Positions 44,735 to 55,977 of a stretch of 64,000 nucleotides of DNA are shown here, piece by piece (positions within the stretch are counted from its first letter, which is position 1; each line of letters opens with the position of its first letter). Position numbers and translations under genes: made by a program. The DNA is from Rhabditoides inermis. Lineage: Eukaryota > Nematoda > Chromadorea > Rhabditida > Rhabditidae. The stretch lies in contig CAWZYM010000314.1 of the NCBI GenBank assembly GCA_963966185.1, forward strand, positions 1 through 64,000. Reading direction: 5' to 3'. Under the pieces are notes generated by a model, which saw only the letters and a program-made list of their open reading frames with translations, was not told the origin of the DNA and did no database searches.

Positions 44735-46312
44735 ATTTTCTCGTTCTCTCGTTCTCTCCTTCCATTCCTTCCCTCCTTCCCTCCTTCTCCCTTTCTCTTT
44801 TTCTCTAGTTCTCCAGTTCTCTCTTTCTCTCGTTCTCTCTTTCTCTCTTTCTCTCTTTCTCTCGTTCTCTCGTTCTCTCGTTCTCTCGTTCTCTCGTTTC
44901 TCGTTCTCTCGTTCTCTCGTTTTCTCCGTCTCTCCGTCTCTCCTTCTCTTCTTCCCTCCTTCCCTCCTACCACCCTCCTTCTCTCTTTCTCTCGTTCTCT
45001 CGTTCTCTAGTTATATCGTTCTCTCTTTCTTTCGTTCTCTCTTTCTCTTGTTCTCTCTTTCTCTCGTTTTCTCGTTCTCTCGTTCTCTCGTTCTCTCGTT
45101 CTCTCTTTATCTCGTTCTCTCTTTCTATCCTTCTCTCGTTCTCTCGTTCTCTCGTTCTCTCCGTCTCTCCTTCTCTTCTTCCCTCCTTCTCTCCTTCTCT
45201 CTTTCTCTCTTTCTCTCGTTCTCTCTTTCTCTCGTTCTCTCGTGCTCTCGTTCTCTCTTTCTCTCGTTCTCTCGTGCTCTCGTTTTCTCGTTCTCTCGTT
45301 CTCTCGTTGTCTCGTTGTCTCGTTGTCTCGTTCTCTCGTTGTCTCGTTCTCTCCTTCTTTCCTTCCCTCCTTCCCGCCTTCTCACTTTCTCTCTTTCTCT
45401 CGTTCTCTAGTTCTCTCGTTATATCGTTCTCTCTTTCACTCGTTTTCTCTTTCTATCGGTTTCTCTTTCTCTCGTTCTCTCATTATCTCTTTCTCTCTTT
45501 CTCTCTTTCTCTCTTTCTCTCTTTCTCTCTTTCTCTCTTTCTCTCTTTCTCTCTTTCTCTCTTTCTCTCTTTCTCTCTTTCTCTCTTTCTCTCTTTCTCT
45601 CTTTCTCTCTTTCTCTCTTTCTCTCTTTCTCTCTTTCTCTCTTTCTCTCTTTCTCTCTTTCTCTCTTTCTCTCTTTCTCTTTTTTCTTTAGTTCTCTCCT
45701 TCTCTCCTTCTCTTCTTCTCTCCATCCCTCCTTCCCTCCTTCTCCCTTTCTCTCTTTCTCTCGTTCTCTAGCTCTCTCGTTATATCGTTCTCTCTTTCTC
45801 TCGTTTTCTCTTTCTCTCAGTTTTCTCGTTCTCTCGTTCTCTCTTTCTCTCCTTCCCTCCTTCCCTCCTCCTCCCATTCTCTCTTTCTCTCGTTCTCTAA
45901 TTCTCTCGTTATATCGTTCTCGCTTTCTCTCGTTCTCTCTTTATCTCTTTCTCTCTTTCTCTCTTTCTTTCGTTCTCTAGTTCTCTCGTTCTCTCTTTCT
46001 ATCCTTCTCTTCTTCTCTCCATCCCTCCTTCCCTCCTTCTCCCTTTCTCTCTTTCTCTCGTTCTCTAGCTCTCTCGTTCTCTTTTTATATCTTTCTCTCT
46101 TTCTCTGGTTCTCTCGTTCTCTCGTTCTCTCTTTCTATCCTTCTCTCGTTCTCTCGTTCTCTCGTTCTCTCCGTCTCTCCTTCCCTCCTTCCCTCCTCTC
46201 TTTTTCTCCTTTTCTCTCGTTATATCGTTCTCTCGTTCTCTCGTTCTCTCGTTCTCTCGTTCTCTCGTTCTCTCGTTCTCTCGTTCTCTCGTTCTCTCTT
46301 TCTCTCTCCCCT
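44735..46312. repeat. 1.6-kb polypyrimidine tract
   Basis: Almost uninterrupted C/T made of CTCTTT, CTCGTT and CCTTCCCTCCTTC units, including about 200 bases of pure CTCTTT-type repeat at 45484-45680. G occurs only within CTCGTT or CTAGTT units. Long frames here (up to 256 codons of Ser/Leu/Phe) are artefacts. Confidence 0.95.
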
Positions 46313-46335
46313 TACTAAATTCCTACTGATCGCAG

Positions 46336-46425
46336 CCACCAAAGTACATCTGTCTCTCTCCAAACAGCGTGCTCTCTCGCGTGCTCTCGCGCTCGCCCGC
46401 CAGCAGAGGGCTAGCTATCAGCTAG
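46336..46425 (+). other. Possible terminal exon
   Basis: After ACTGATCGCAG, a 30-codon frame reads PPKYICLSPNSVLSR and ends in a TAG. It sits between the polypyrimidine tract and the LTR element. No partner exon is identified. Confidence 0.2.
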
Positions 46426-47286
46426 CGTGACTGGAAACGACACCCACCCACCCAAAAAACAACCCACCTCCATGTAGTCCTTGTGCGGGCACGTCTCCAC
46501 AAATGACGTCACCTCCCTAGTCGCCGCAGCCGCTGCCATCACTAGAGCGTCGCCGGAATGGCAAGGCGAATGGCGGGCGCTTGTGCGTAGTCTGCTCGGT
46601 CGAATGGCGTGATCAGTGCACACTCGAGAGCGGACATTGCACTCTGCGCGTTCTTTGAACGCGGCGAGCCGTCTAGACACAAGGGCAGAGAGGGTGTGAG
46701 AGAAAATAGGGCCTACGCTGGGTCGTTCTCCCTCTCCCTCTCTCCACCCATCTAAACGGGGGATTGTAACTGTTACGTTGCTGAAAAAGCATTACCCGCT
46801 CTACGGTATAAATAAAGAAACATTACTACAAAACAAAACCGGAAAACTAGTATGAGTAGTTGTACTGGGAGAGCGTGTGGGGTCATCGATTTGACTCGCT
46901 CAGACAGGGCGTTTCCTGCCAGCCGGAGCCGCAGAAAGCGCATATAAACGAGACAAAATACACGGGAAAGTACTGTACCGCTACAGTATTGCTACAGTAA
47001 CTACAGTACCCAAAACACAAACTACAGTACACCACACTCACCTCATCGTTCTCCTCTCCGGGGTCGATGTACAACAAATGAAGCTGGTACAGAGCGAAGA
47101 GATAGTCCGTCGCTGCTCGCGAAACAGCGCCGGTCACATATCAAATGCTCAACTTTACCTGACCTGAAATCGATCGCCCCAACTCTGCTTCTCGCTCGCT
47201 CGCTGTCGCCTCTCTCTGTCTCCCTCTGTTCACCGCTGACCGCTGCCTCACCGTTTCCGGGAGTGTAGAGAGTTATATTCGTACAC

Positions 47287-47498
47287 GGGGACGGCACCCC
47301 TCAGATGGAAAGACAGAGAGTGAAGAGAGATGGGCGTGTTATGCGAGATACACAACACATCTTCCTGCTTACCTTGACGATCGCTCCAGCCTCGCGGCTG
47401 TTGCAATAAAAATGTTCGTATTCGGTAAAACGCAGGGGCAGCACCCTTCAGGAAAGACGAGAAAATGAAGAGTTGAGGGAACGCGAGGGCGGCACCTC
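47287..47498 (-). other. Three-stem-loop module in the 3' LTR
   Basis: Cores at 47485-47498, 47434-47447 and 47287-47300. On the - strand they read GAGG-TGCCGC-CCTC, AGGG-TGCTGC-CCCT and GGGG-TGCCGT-CCCC. Each is a 4-bp stem with a 6-nt loop, preceded by a pyrimidine tract and GA and followed by GCG or GTG. The module recurs in the leader with changed but still paired stems. Confidence 0.7.
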
Positions 47499-48108
47499 TC
47501 AAGAGAGAGAGAAACGTACCTCATTTCGCAGACCGTCCAGTGCACACAGTGGTTGTGGTTCAATGCTGGCGGTTGCGCGGACTCGTCCATCGATCGCTTG
47601 CGGAACAGTACATTGCCGCTCACACGTCGGGTGTACAACTTTACCTGATGACTGAAATCGATCACACTCTCCCTCTCTCCTCTCACGCACACCGCAGCTG
47701 GCCGGCTGGGGGCGGAGACAAAGAGGGAAGGGGTGGGCGGGGTCACACAAAAATCGATCGGTGGATCGTGTAAAAAGTTCTAAACAGGTAGCTACAACTG
47801 TTATATAAGAACTAGTTACTAGAAAACCGAACTCGCTGCTATCAGTGACAGATGTTTGGACGTGTGAACGCCGGTCGGCCCAGGACCTACCTGTTAGGGA
47901 CATCCGCGTGAGCGGATGCGCCAACCCAGAGGACTTCGATATCAAACCGCAAACTACTACCGTTGATGACAAACCAGTAGTCCACATTAGTTCCCGTGGG
48001 ACATAATGTGAATGCAATACAAGAACAGATGTTTGGCATCTTTATCTCGCATAACAAGCACACAATGAGAAATGGATAGGGAACGGGGTAAAACCCCAAT
48101 GTGGACGC

Positions 48109-48122
48109 GGGGACGGCACCCC
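48109..48122 (-). other. Stem-loop core in the 3' LTR
   Basis: GGGG-TGCCGT-CCCC on the - strand, followed by GCGT. A second hairpin, GGGG-TTTTA-CCCC, lies directly downstream (48084-48096). Confidence 0.65.
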
Positions 48123-48216
48123 TCAGGTGGTCAATGGTGGGACCTACGGTCTCAGAACTGGCATCTGAGTATCAGCTACCGCCGTACTGAACCCCTGACT
48201 GAGTGGTGAGGGTGGC

Positions 48217-48225
48217 TTATATAGG
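48217..48225 (-). promoter_or_regulatory. LTR TATA box
   Basis: CTATATAAG on the - strand, with a GC box (CCCCGCCCCC) just upstream and an initiator-like TCAGTC about 25-30 bp downstream. The 5' LTR copy, which would drive transcription, is at 58618-58626. Confidence 0.55.
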
Positions 48226-48440
48226 GAAGGGGGCGGGGCATGTAGTGGCGTCTCGGCCAATGGACGGACGACACGAGTCCCGCCTGTTCCCGCTTGTTAT
48301 CAGTCGATCGGCCGCGTTCCCGCCGGTGTATCGGTAGATCACCCGTCGTGCCGTTGGCTGCAATGAGTGATCAGACTAGAGTCGAGTAAGCATCTCTCGC
48401 AGAGTGAGATGCGACAGACAGAGATACTCTCTCTGTCACA

Positions 48441-48456
48441 CCTTCCCCCTTTGCAG
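48441..48456 (-). other. Polypurine tract
   Basis: On the - strand GCAAAGGGGGAAGG immediately precedes the TG of the 3' LTR, the position where plus-strand synthesis is primed in LTR elements. Confidence 0.75.
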
Positions 48457-50420
48457 CGTCCGACTCCCGGCGGACGGACACAAGGCCTGACCGCAGAGAG
48501 TCAGAGCCGCAATCGCTCTCACTCAAACTCTTCAGATACCTCGGCTGATGACGTGATGTTGGCAACCTTGGTTGGCCCGTTGGTCTTGCAGCTGGACTGC
48601 TTGACGCGTGCCGCACAGCTGCTGCTGGTTGGCGTTCCTGTTGGCACGGCTCGTTCAATGGAGAAATGGCGCTCCAACGCTGACGCGGAGAAAGCACTCG
48701 GGTTTGTTCCTGGTGCTGCTCTCTCTGTCGAGCGATCAAGGGCGTTGGTCGCTCGGGTGTCCGGCTGTCGCACCGCTAGGATCCAAACCAGCTGGTTTGT
48801 CAATGAAACCATCTTGGGGCGGCGCTTCTGTGCACCACCTTCTCGGTGTCGCGGCTACCGAGTTGCGGCTCGATCTCGCCGTTGCCGGCGGGGCTTGTAA
48901 GATCCTCGTCAATGTTGACGTTGCCGGGCGCCACCTTGCTGGTATCGCCGCTGTCCTTGACGGATTTCCGCAGAGCTGCCGAGTCAGTGAGATCCCAACC
49001 TTGATGGCTGAGTCCACCAGCTCCTGAACAAGTGGGTTGACTGAAAGTTTGTCGCACTCCCTCAAAAAATGACCGAAAATCGACTGAATACAATTCGTAC
49101 AAGTAAACTGCATGTTTCGCAACCGTTTGAACAACTGTGGTTGTGTACCTTTGTTACACACCCTTAATCTCATACCTGTGGTCCACCGTTGGTGAACCGG
49201 AAGGCTTATTGGTCTCTTGTCCTTGCCAGCTTGTGCGCGGCGCAGAACACCTCGCAGTTGGTCGAACCGGTGATCAGCTCGATGTTCCGGCGACCCGCAA
49301 GAACCTCCTTGGTCTGATCGACGTCGTAGTCGAGAGTAGGCCTTGTCGTTGGCAGCGAACTCGTTGCAGACGAAGAACCTACAAACGAGTGGTAGCTCCC
49401 GGTTTCTCCCTCAACTCACCTTGGTTTTGTTAGTGGTTTATAGGGGAAACGCGGGGACAGCACCCCTCAATTTTGCCGGTCTCCTGCCAGCAGACCGGGT
49501 AGGTGATTTCGCTCCCGTAGAAGCTGGAGCTGGTCCGCCCGATCGGCGCGCCTGCCTTGGCGACCCGGTGTGCTCCCTCGGTTCTGCTGCTGCAGCTATT
49601 GCTAGCCGGGTCCAGTGGGGCTGAACCTGCGAATACAGTTTACAATGTACAGAACTGTGTTGCAATCGATAAATCGATGCAACCCAATTCAAACAAATAA
49701 TGCATAATAAACAAAACACACAAAATGCAACTAAACTGTTCTAACTGGTACAAAAAAATTTTCTAAACTAACACAAATGTTCTAAACTTATATAATGCAA
49801 CTGAATGAAACTACAAAACGCTAATAACGAAAACTTATAAAATAAAAGCTAACGAAGCACAAACTGATAAGAGAATGAATGACTCAAAATGAATGATTAC
49901 AAAACGACTCACCCGTCCTGATCTCCCCGGGCATGTCCATGCTGGTGTCGTTGGACTGCTCGGTAGTGACCACAGCGGTCTAATACACGCGTAAACGGCC
50001 GGTCGCGGCGTGACTATCGGGGCAGAGTGGTGCGATTGTGGGCGGGGTTTGCCACTGCGCATAGGCCTGTCGTCTGCACCCCCGATGTCGCGCTCTCGCC
50101 AGGCTGCGCGCTGGGCATGCTTCATCGATTGACCGCTTCGCATCCGCTCCGCGTCGCATCTGCCTGTCTGCCGTCGCCTCCCCCCTTTGCAAGCGCCTGC
50201 TGGTGATTGCGAAAACTGCTCTAGCTTCTTCGGGGGAGCGAATCTCTCTTTCTCCCTCTTTGCTGGGGATCGAGGGACCGGCCGCGCAGCTGGAAATAAC
50301 GGCGCGCGCAGCCACAAACGCTGTGTATGAATAACGCATAAGGGAAGCAAATGATATATAAAAGAAATTGAAAATCTTACACTAAAAGAAAATGACAATG
50401 TCGCTGAAAGTCGATTAGCT
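48457..50420 (-). other. 3' internal region of the LTR element, no clear gene
   Basis: About 2 kb downstream of pol. Several frames up to 145 codons exist on the - strand (49173-48736, 49102-48800), but they switch frame. They may be the broken remains of a third gene. One stem-loop core lies at 49453-49466. Confidence 0.45.
49453..49466 (-). other. Stem-loop core
   Basis: GGGG-TGCTGT-CCCC on the - strand, followed by GCGTT, in the 3' internal region. Confidence 0.65.
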
Positions 50421-50429
50421 GACTCACTG

Positions 50430-50995
50430 AGACTCCTCGATGGAATCGCGAGGGCGTGGCGCGCGAATCTGGTTCTTGTTGTACTTGCCGCGTCTCGGAT
50501 TCTTCTGCCGCACGAACTCTTCAGTTGCCGACTGCTCTTCATCCAGATTTGGATCCGTCTTGTGCGGTCCGTCGCTCGGCTTGACTTTGCCGGGCTGGTC
50601 AGCTGGCTGGGCGCCTGCCTGTCGGAGCGCCTCTCTCTCGCTCTCCGAGAGTCGGCGTCTGCTCCATATCGGGCCCTCCAGCTCGAAGCACTTCTTCAGC
50701 TAGTCCTTGTGCACCCTCCTTGGTACCTCCTGAGCGACGCAGCTCTTGAAAGTGACGTATGGGTGCTCAATCTCCAGCACTCTATACTGACCCTTCCAAG
50801 GGAGGATCAGCTTGTCGCTGACTCCTTTCGTCCTGTTGTAGTTATTGAGGTAGACGCGATCACTAACGTTGATCTCTAGCGGCTTCAGGTGAGATGGCAG
50901 CTTAGTGGCCATTCTATTCCTTGCCACTTCGGCCTCCCGCTCGGCTTTCATCCATACCACCCGAAATGTGCGGAGAAGCGTCTTCACGTAGCTGC
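50430..50995 (-). pseudogene. Integrase C-terminal fragment
   Basis: The - strand frame reads VVWMKAEREAEVARNRMATK, then VSDRVYLNNYN and LPWKGQYRVLEI. This is the SH3-like C-terminal region of Ty3/Gypsy integrases, with its diagnostic W-x-G-x-Y/F-x-V. A TAG at 50700 interrupts the frame, which then runs on in phase through an acidic/basic tail to about 50430. The catalytic DDE core and zinc-binding part are missing. Confidence 0.7.
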
Positions 50996-51002
50996 CGTCT
51001 CT

Positions 51003-51438
51003 CGAGAATTCCGGAATGTTTGTCTACCTCCTTGAGGTACTTCATAGGTACCCGGCTGTTTCGAGCTCTATAATTCGTCTCGGCGTCGGTGTGCAGATCG
51101 ATCTCAATGAGGTCGGCCTCGTATGATCCCAAGTCATACGAAGAGGTTGACATGACGTCACTGAACTGCTTGAACAGCTCAGCCATCATCGTCTTCTCGT
51201 CATCGTTGAGAATGCTGCCGCTCATGTCCGGCACGAAGACGTCGGTTGGAAGATCACCAGAAGCTGGCTCCTCCCCCTCCTGTTCCACCTTCACGTCGAT
51301 CCCGTTGGGGATCTGCTCGCAGTCTGACTCCTCTTGTCGCGTCGCCGCAAGCCTGAGTACCTGTGCGGCGCGCTCGCGGATTGCGCGGGCGCCGGCTGGC
51401 AGCTTGGTTGGGGATCTGATCGTAACTGATACGCGGGG
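51003..51438 (-). pseudogene. Pol linker and first residues of RT
   Basis: An acidic linker (VEQEGEEPASG) leads to EIDLHTDAETNYRARNSRVPM, which corresponds to the segment just before the fingers of Gypsy RT. The frame then hits the deletion junction near 51005-51015, where integrase sequence begins in another frame. No YxDD motif exists anywhere in the element. Confidence 0.65.
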
Positions 51439-51448
51439 ACGGCACCCC
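51435..51448 (-). other. Stem-loop core between protease and RT
   Basis: GGGG-TGCCGT-CCCC on the - strand after a CT-rich stretch, followed by GCGT. It splits the pol frame at the protease/RT boundary, so it may sit at an intron 3' end or be an inserted copy. Confidence 0.65.
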
Positions 51449-51508
51449 TCAAGAGAGACAGACTGAGAGAAGGGAAGAGAATGATGGAAGAGAGGCGTGG
51501 CATCTGTG

Positions 51509-52170
51509 CTAAAACCGCTCCTGGAGAACGCCAACGTTCGTCCGAAAGCAGGGGACGGCGTCTGCCAAGAACTGGCCCTTGTAGATGACCACGTCCTTGC
51601 TGGTGCCGTTGGCAATGAGGAGCTCGCCTCCCTTCCCGTTGAGAACGGTCGGCTGCATGTAGAGGTTGTTCTCAAGGAACACCTCTCCCACGCCGTCGGT
51701 GCACCAGTCGTTGCCTTCCTCATCCGAGATGATGCTGCAATCGATGAATGATTCATGTCCCGCCTTGACTACCTGAGTGTCGCGGGCGATGATGCTCGCG
51801 AGTCCGTCCTTCTTGACGGGTACGTCGATCATGGTGACGATGGGGATACTGTCGCCTCCCACCTCGAATCGCCGGTTGCGATAATCGATTGACCAACGGG
51901 GCAGCCGGGCGAGGAAGTCGTTTCCGAGGATAATTTGAAATCCCTCCACGTCCATCGGCTTGGCCATGGTGCGAGAGAAGTTTACCACGGTGGGATGGTT
52001 GATACCGCTGATCTTAATGTTGGTGAGCTTCTATCCCACAACTTCACCGGCCCGCCGGACGGTCCCGTTGCCGACTCGATGCCGGGCGCGTCGAAATTGA
52101 ACACACCAATGAGCGGCGTCACAGAGGTGTGGCACACACACTCACATTGGCTCCCGTGTCGAATAGCGCA
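51509..52170 (-). pseudogene. Retrotransposon aspartic protease region, frameshifted
   Basis: The active-site motif LALFDTGANVSVC ends one frame near 52125, and the flap and C-terminal part continue in other frames to FQIILGNDFLARL (about 51940-51900), a typical ILGxDFL end. A 130-residue domain follows, to the stop at 51509. At least two frame changes (about 52120 and 52000) inactivate it. Confidence 0.7.
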
Positions 52171-52339
52171 AGCATCCTGCAGTCGTTGATCTCGCACGGC
52201 GCGTTCAGTGAGAACATGCCACGACTCACCCTGTCAGCGCACATGACGTCTGCCATTTCCGTATCCGGCTCGAGAGTGTCGAAGAACTGCTTTTCCTCAG
52301 TGTCGCCCGTCGGATTGTCCGCGGTGCTCCATTCGACCG

Positions 52340-52851
52340 GCAAGTGCTGCATGACCCTGTTGTAGTCAATGGTCACGTACCTCTCGCAGTCGTCCCCGCA
52401 GAGTGCAGCCTCGATCTCACTCTCCGAATTGTCCTTGTATTTGACGCAAGAGTCGTTCGGCTCTCCGTCGCTCGTCGCATCTCCCTCACTCTCCCGTCCG
52501 GCGGCGTTGTTGATCGCGAACATCCCCGTCTCGCGCATCTCCTGCCGGAACGGAGTGATGGGGCGACTGGAGTTGGTTTCCTCGGATCCCTCCTCCTCGT
52601 TGTTGTTGTGGTTGTCCACCTCCGACGCCTCAGTGATTGCTTGATTGTGCGGAGGGTTTGTTCTCCTGCCACGCACAATGTATCCGCACATCCTGATCGT
52701 CAGGTAGAAACAGCACAAGGTCACCCACAGGTAGGATCCACCTGCAATGATCATACTCATCCAGCTAACGCTTTCGTGGTTCATCATACTCGAGTGATTG
52801 ATGACCAGCAGCGGGCCCCGGATCGTGATCGGTACCTCCTGCGGCGTACCG

Positions 52852-52889
<38 letters not shown>

Positions 52890-53345
52890 GAGCTTCGAAC
52901 TCACTCTCTGAATCGTCCGTGTGTTCGACGCAAGAGTCGTTCGGCTCTTCGTCGCTCGTCGCATCTCCCGCACTCTCCTGTCCAGCAGTGTTGCTGATGA
53001 CGAGCATCCCCGTCTCGCGCATCTCCTGCCAGAACGGAGTGATGGGGCGACTGGAGTCGGTTCCCTCGGATCCCTCCTCCTCGTTGTTGTTGTGGTTGTC
53101 CACCTCCGACGCCTCAGTGATTGCGTGATTGTGCGGAGAGTCTGTCCTCCTGCCGCGCACAATGTATCCGCCCATCCTGATCGTCAGGTAGAAACAGCAC
53201 AAGGCTACCCACAGGTAGGATCCACCTGCAATGATCATACTCATCCAGCTAACGCTTTCGTGGCTCATCATACTCGAGTGGTTGATGACCAGCAGCGGAC
53301 CCCGGATCGTGATCGGTACCTCCTGTGGCGTGCCGATGTTGCTGT
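52340..53345 (-). repeat. Tandem duplication inside the retroelement coding region
   Basis: Two units (53345-52900 and 52850-52340) encode the same segment, from GTPQEVPITIRGP through a hydrophobic YLWVALCCFYLTIRM to an acidic EPNDSCV region. They are joined by a (TTG)n tract at 52848-52888 that reads Gln/Asn repeats. The copies are about 90% alike. Confidence 0.85.
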
Positions 53346-53931
53346 TGTTGCCCATCTGCTCGCACTCGCATGCACTCGCGCCTCCCATCAGAAGCGCGAT
53401 AGCTGCAAGCATAAGCAAACCCACGTGGGCCTTGGCTCCACTCGACTTCCTGGCACTCACCCTCAGCGTGTTCACCTGAGGTGCCATCTCGGAAGCCTTG
53501 TCCACCCAGCGGTCGTGCAGCTCCTCGCTCCTCTTCTTATAAAGAGCCGTCTGTGTTGCCAAGTTATCCTTGGCTTCAGTCATGTATCCCTGCTCTGTCT
53601 TGGCATTCTGCAGCTGTCGACGGGGATCATCCACCTCTGAAAGGGAGTCGGATGAGTACGCGTCGACGACGCGGACAGTAGGCCGTCCCGTATGTTGCGA
53701 CTGCTGTTGCGGCGCAAAGTGTTGCTGTGGCGCAAAGTGTTGCTGCGGCGCAAAGTGTTGCTGCGGCATGAACTGCTGCTGCGGCGATAACTGCTGCTGC
53801 TGAACATACCGCTGTTGCGGCTGCGACGCCGGCTGCTGCTGATACTGCTGCGACGCGTGCTGAGCGTTCTGCTGCCTCAGAGGACATCTATTCCTGTAAT
53901 GACCAAGCTGGTGACACTCCCAGCACTGCAC
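52765..53931 (-). pseudogene. Zinc-knuckle and membrane-segment part of the Gag-Pol region
   Basis: The frame begins QCWECHQLGHYRNRC, a C-x2-C-x4-H-x4-C knuckle, and is followed by long Gln-rich repeats (QQHFAPQQHFAPQQ). Then come a hydrophobic GLLMLAAIALLMGG before CECEQ and a second hydrophobic YLWVALCCFYLTI. Two possible membrane segments between the nucleocapsid motif and the protease are unusual for Gypsy elements. The frame is separated from gag by a shift near 54037. Confidence 0.65.
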
Positions 53932-54036
53932 CGTGCTCTGAGTGGGCTGGTGCCTGTTGTTCTTCTTGTTATAAACTCTCCTACTCTCTCCGTTGCTTCC
54001 ACCGTAGTTGTTGTTGTGCAGAAGGCGCGCACTCTC

Positions 54037-55018
54037 TCATGTTCCATTCGAATTCCCTTCAAACAACATAGACAAAAAATTGGCTACCTCGTCCACCGGC
54101 TGTTGCTTGGCTTTCATCGCTGCAACCATCACTTGACGATCCCTCTCGTTCTCCATCCGAATCCTGTTGGTTTCGTCTCGAATCGCGATCGCACGGCGCG
54201 CGAGATCCCTTGCCTGATCCAGTGTCTCCGAGTCGGCTAACTGCACCCGAGCGCTGATTTCGAGGGGCAGTTTTATCACAAACGCTTCCAGAAGAGCCTT
54301 GTTGAAGTAGCTCCTCGGGTCGTTCGGATACGCGGTCTCGAACGCGGTGCGCAGTCGATCCTCAAAGTTCAGAACGAACTCACCCTCTCTCATGAAAATG
54401 TTGCGCACCTGCGCCTGTGCGGCGCGCCGATACGCTGTTGTATCTCTTGTCGAGGAAGGCGATGATCTTGTCATAGTCGTCTCTGTTCGCTTCCGGCATC
54501 GTTTCGATGCTGGTGCGAGCGGAGCTGCGCAGACACCCCTTGAGGGTGGCCGCTTTGCGTTCGGTGGTGAGGCGCACGCTGCGGGTTCGCATGATGTCCT
54601 CAAAGTTTCTCTTGAATCCCTTCCACTCCGCCGGGTTCTCGCCGGTGAATGTAGACGGGCGCTCGGGCGAACTGGCGTCCGCGTAGATCGCCTGCACCTC
54701 CGCAATCTGCTGACTGATGGAAAGAATGTCGGCGTCAGTCGCCTCAGTTCTCGCGCGGATTGCCTCAAGCGCCTCGTTGAACGCCTTCTCCTGGTCGTCT
54801 CCGTTGATGTACGCCTCGGCGACGGCCTTGGTCATGGCGTCGCGCACCGCGGCCAGATCGGAAGGAAGGATGATGTCCTTCACGCCACTCGCCGCAGTGT
54901 TCAACTCTGCTAACGCGCTCCTCTGCAGCCTGTTGTTCTGCAGGAACTGGTCCATGTTGAACTCGGGGTGCGCCGGTGTCGCCGGCGACCTGCTGTTTCC
55001 GGATGTCTCACCTGGCAT
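54037..55018 (-). pseudogene. Gag-like gene, frameshifted
   Basis: The frame opens at ATG 55016-55018 (MPGETSGNSRSP). The segment with EWKGFKRNFEDIMR and KAATLKGCLRSSA resembles the capsid region of Gypsy/BEL Gag proteins. At about 54440 the frame is lost and continues in the next one as YRRAAQAQVRNIF, to NFLSMLFEGNSNGT and a stop at 54037. The start sits 107 bp downstream of the nearest stem-loop of the leader. Confidence 0.65.
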
Positions 55019-55124
55019 ATCGATCGCTGTTCTCTATCTCACTCTCGCTCACTTCCGCTGGTCTCTCTCCCCACTCGACTGTTATCCTGTTGATTGTTAT
55101 AAGGAAAGATATAAGTCGAGACGC

Positions 55125-55364
55125 AGGGACGGCACCCTTCAGGAATAGACAAAGATGATGGAGCAAGAGAGAGAGATACCAGTGTATTATGTGCGAGCCA
55201 CAATACACCCACCGCTTACCTGTTTACCTTGTTGTTGACCGATGATCGCTCTGGCCTTGCGGCTTTTGCGACAAGTTGTGGTTATTCGGTTGAACGCAGG
55301 GACAACACCCTTCAAGGAATAGAAAGACGGATGAAATGTAATGCGAACGCGAGGATGGCACCTC
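55125..55364 (-). other. Three-stem-loop module in the leader
   Basis: Cores at 55351-55364 (GAGG-TGCCAT-CCTC), 55298-55311 (AGGG-TGTTGT-CCCT) and 55125-55138 (AGGG-TGCCGT-CCCT) on the - strand. The order and the first spacing (53 bp, against 51 in the LTR) match the LTR module. Flanking sequence such as AGCCGCAAGGCCAGAGCGAT also aligns with the LTR (AGCCGCGAGGCTGGAGCGAT). Confidence 0.75.
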
Positions 55365-55977
55365 TCGAGGAAAGAAAGACGGATAGAAATAGCGAAAACT
55401 ATACCACGCGAAAATCGAAATCACAAGAGCGAGTGTGACCTCATTACTGTGATGCTTCATGGGTCTACACGAACTGGCGGCGCGTACCCGAAAACACGAC
55501 AAAAGCATGTGAGGCAAATGGCGTGATGATAAGGAGAAAAGATATGCGCGCAATGAGGATGCGGCGATAGAGAGAACAATGTGGAAACAATGTTGACTGG
55601 CAGCGACCAATCGATATCAATACTTAGAGAAAGGGGGCGGAAAAAGCGCAAAAAAATAATAGAGAGTGATGGGGGAAAGCATACAGAAAAAAACCTACAC
55701 CTATAGAAGATCATGAGCTGTCCCATCCAGGCTGCTCGACTCGGCGGAAGGCGCCAAGAGATCAGCTCAGTCTCTCTTCTCTCTCCCGAGGTGGTCCTAA
55801 GCAGCGCAAGTCCTGGATCCGTGATCCAGCGCCTGCAGTCCACGCCCTCGGTGCGTCAGCCGTTTGTAGTACATATGGTCGTTCGGCGACTCATGGGCAG
55901 CGTCACCGCCCCTCCGAACATAGGAGAACGGAGGCGCCCTTGCTCGGTGCTACTCCGATTGCAAGCTACCGTCTGGC

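Larger units (their letters stand above)
46456..48440 (-). repeat. 3' LTR
   Basis: Identical to 56857-58841 apart from a few substitutions (for example 47850-47853 AGAT against AGGT). It is long for an LTR. If the TATA box at 48217 is the promoter, U3 is only about 250 bp and R-U5 about 1.7 kb. Exon-like frames inside (such as 46680-46411) have no recognisable product. Confidence 0.85.

Noticed and set aside
44640..45877. ORFs of 256, 165 and 152 codons rich in Ser-Leu-Phe or Arg-Glu-Lys
   Set aside because: Produced by the polypyrimidine repeat on either strand; no start context and no complexity.
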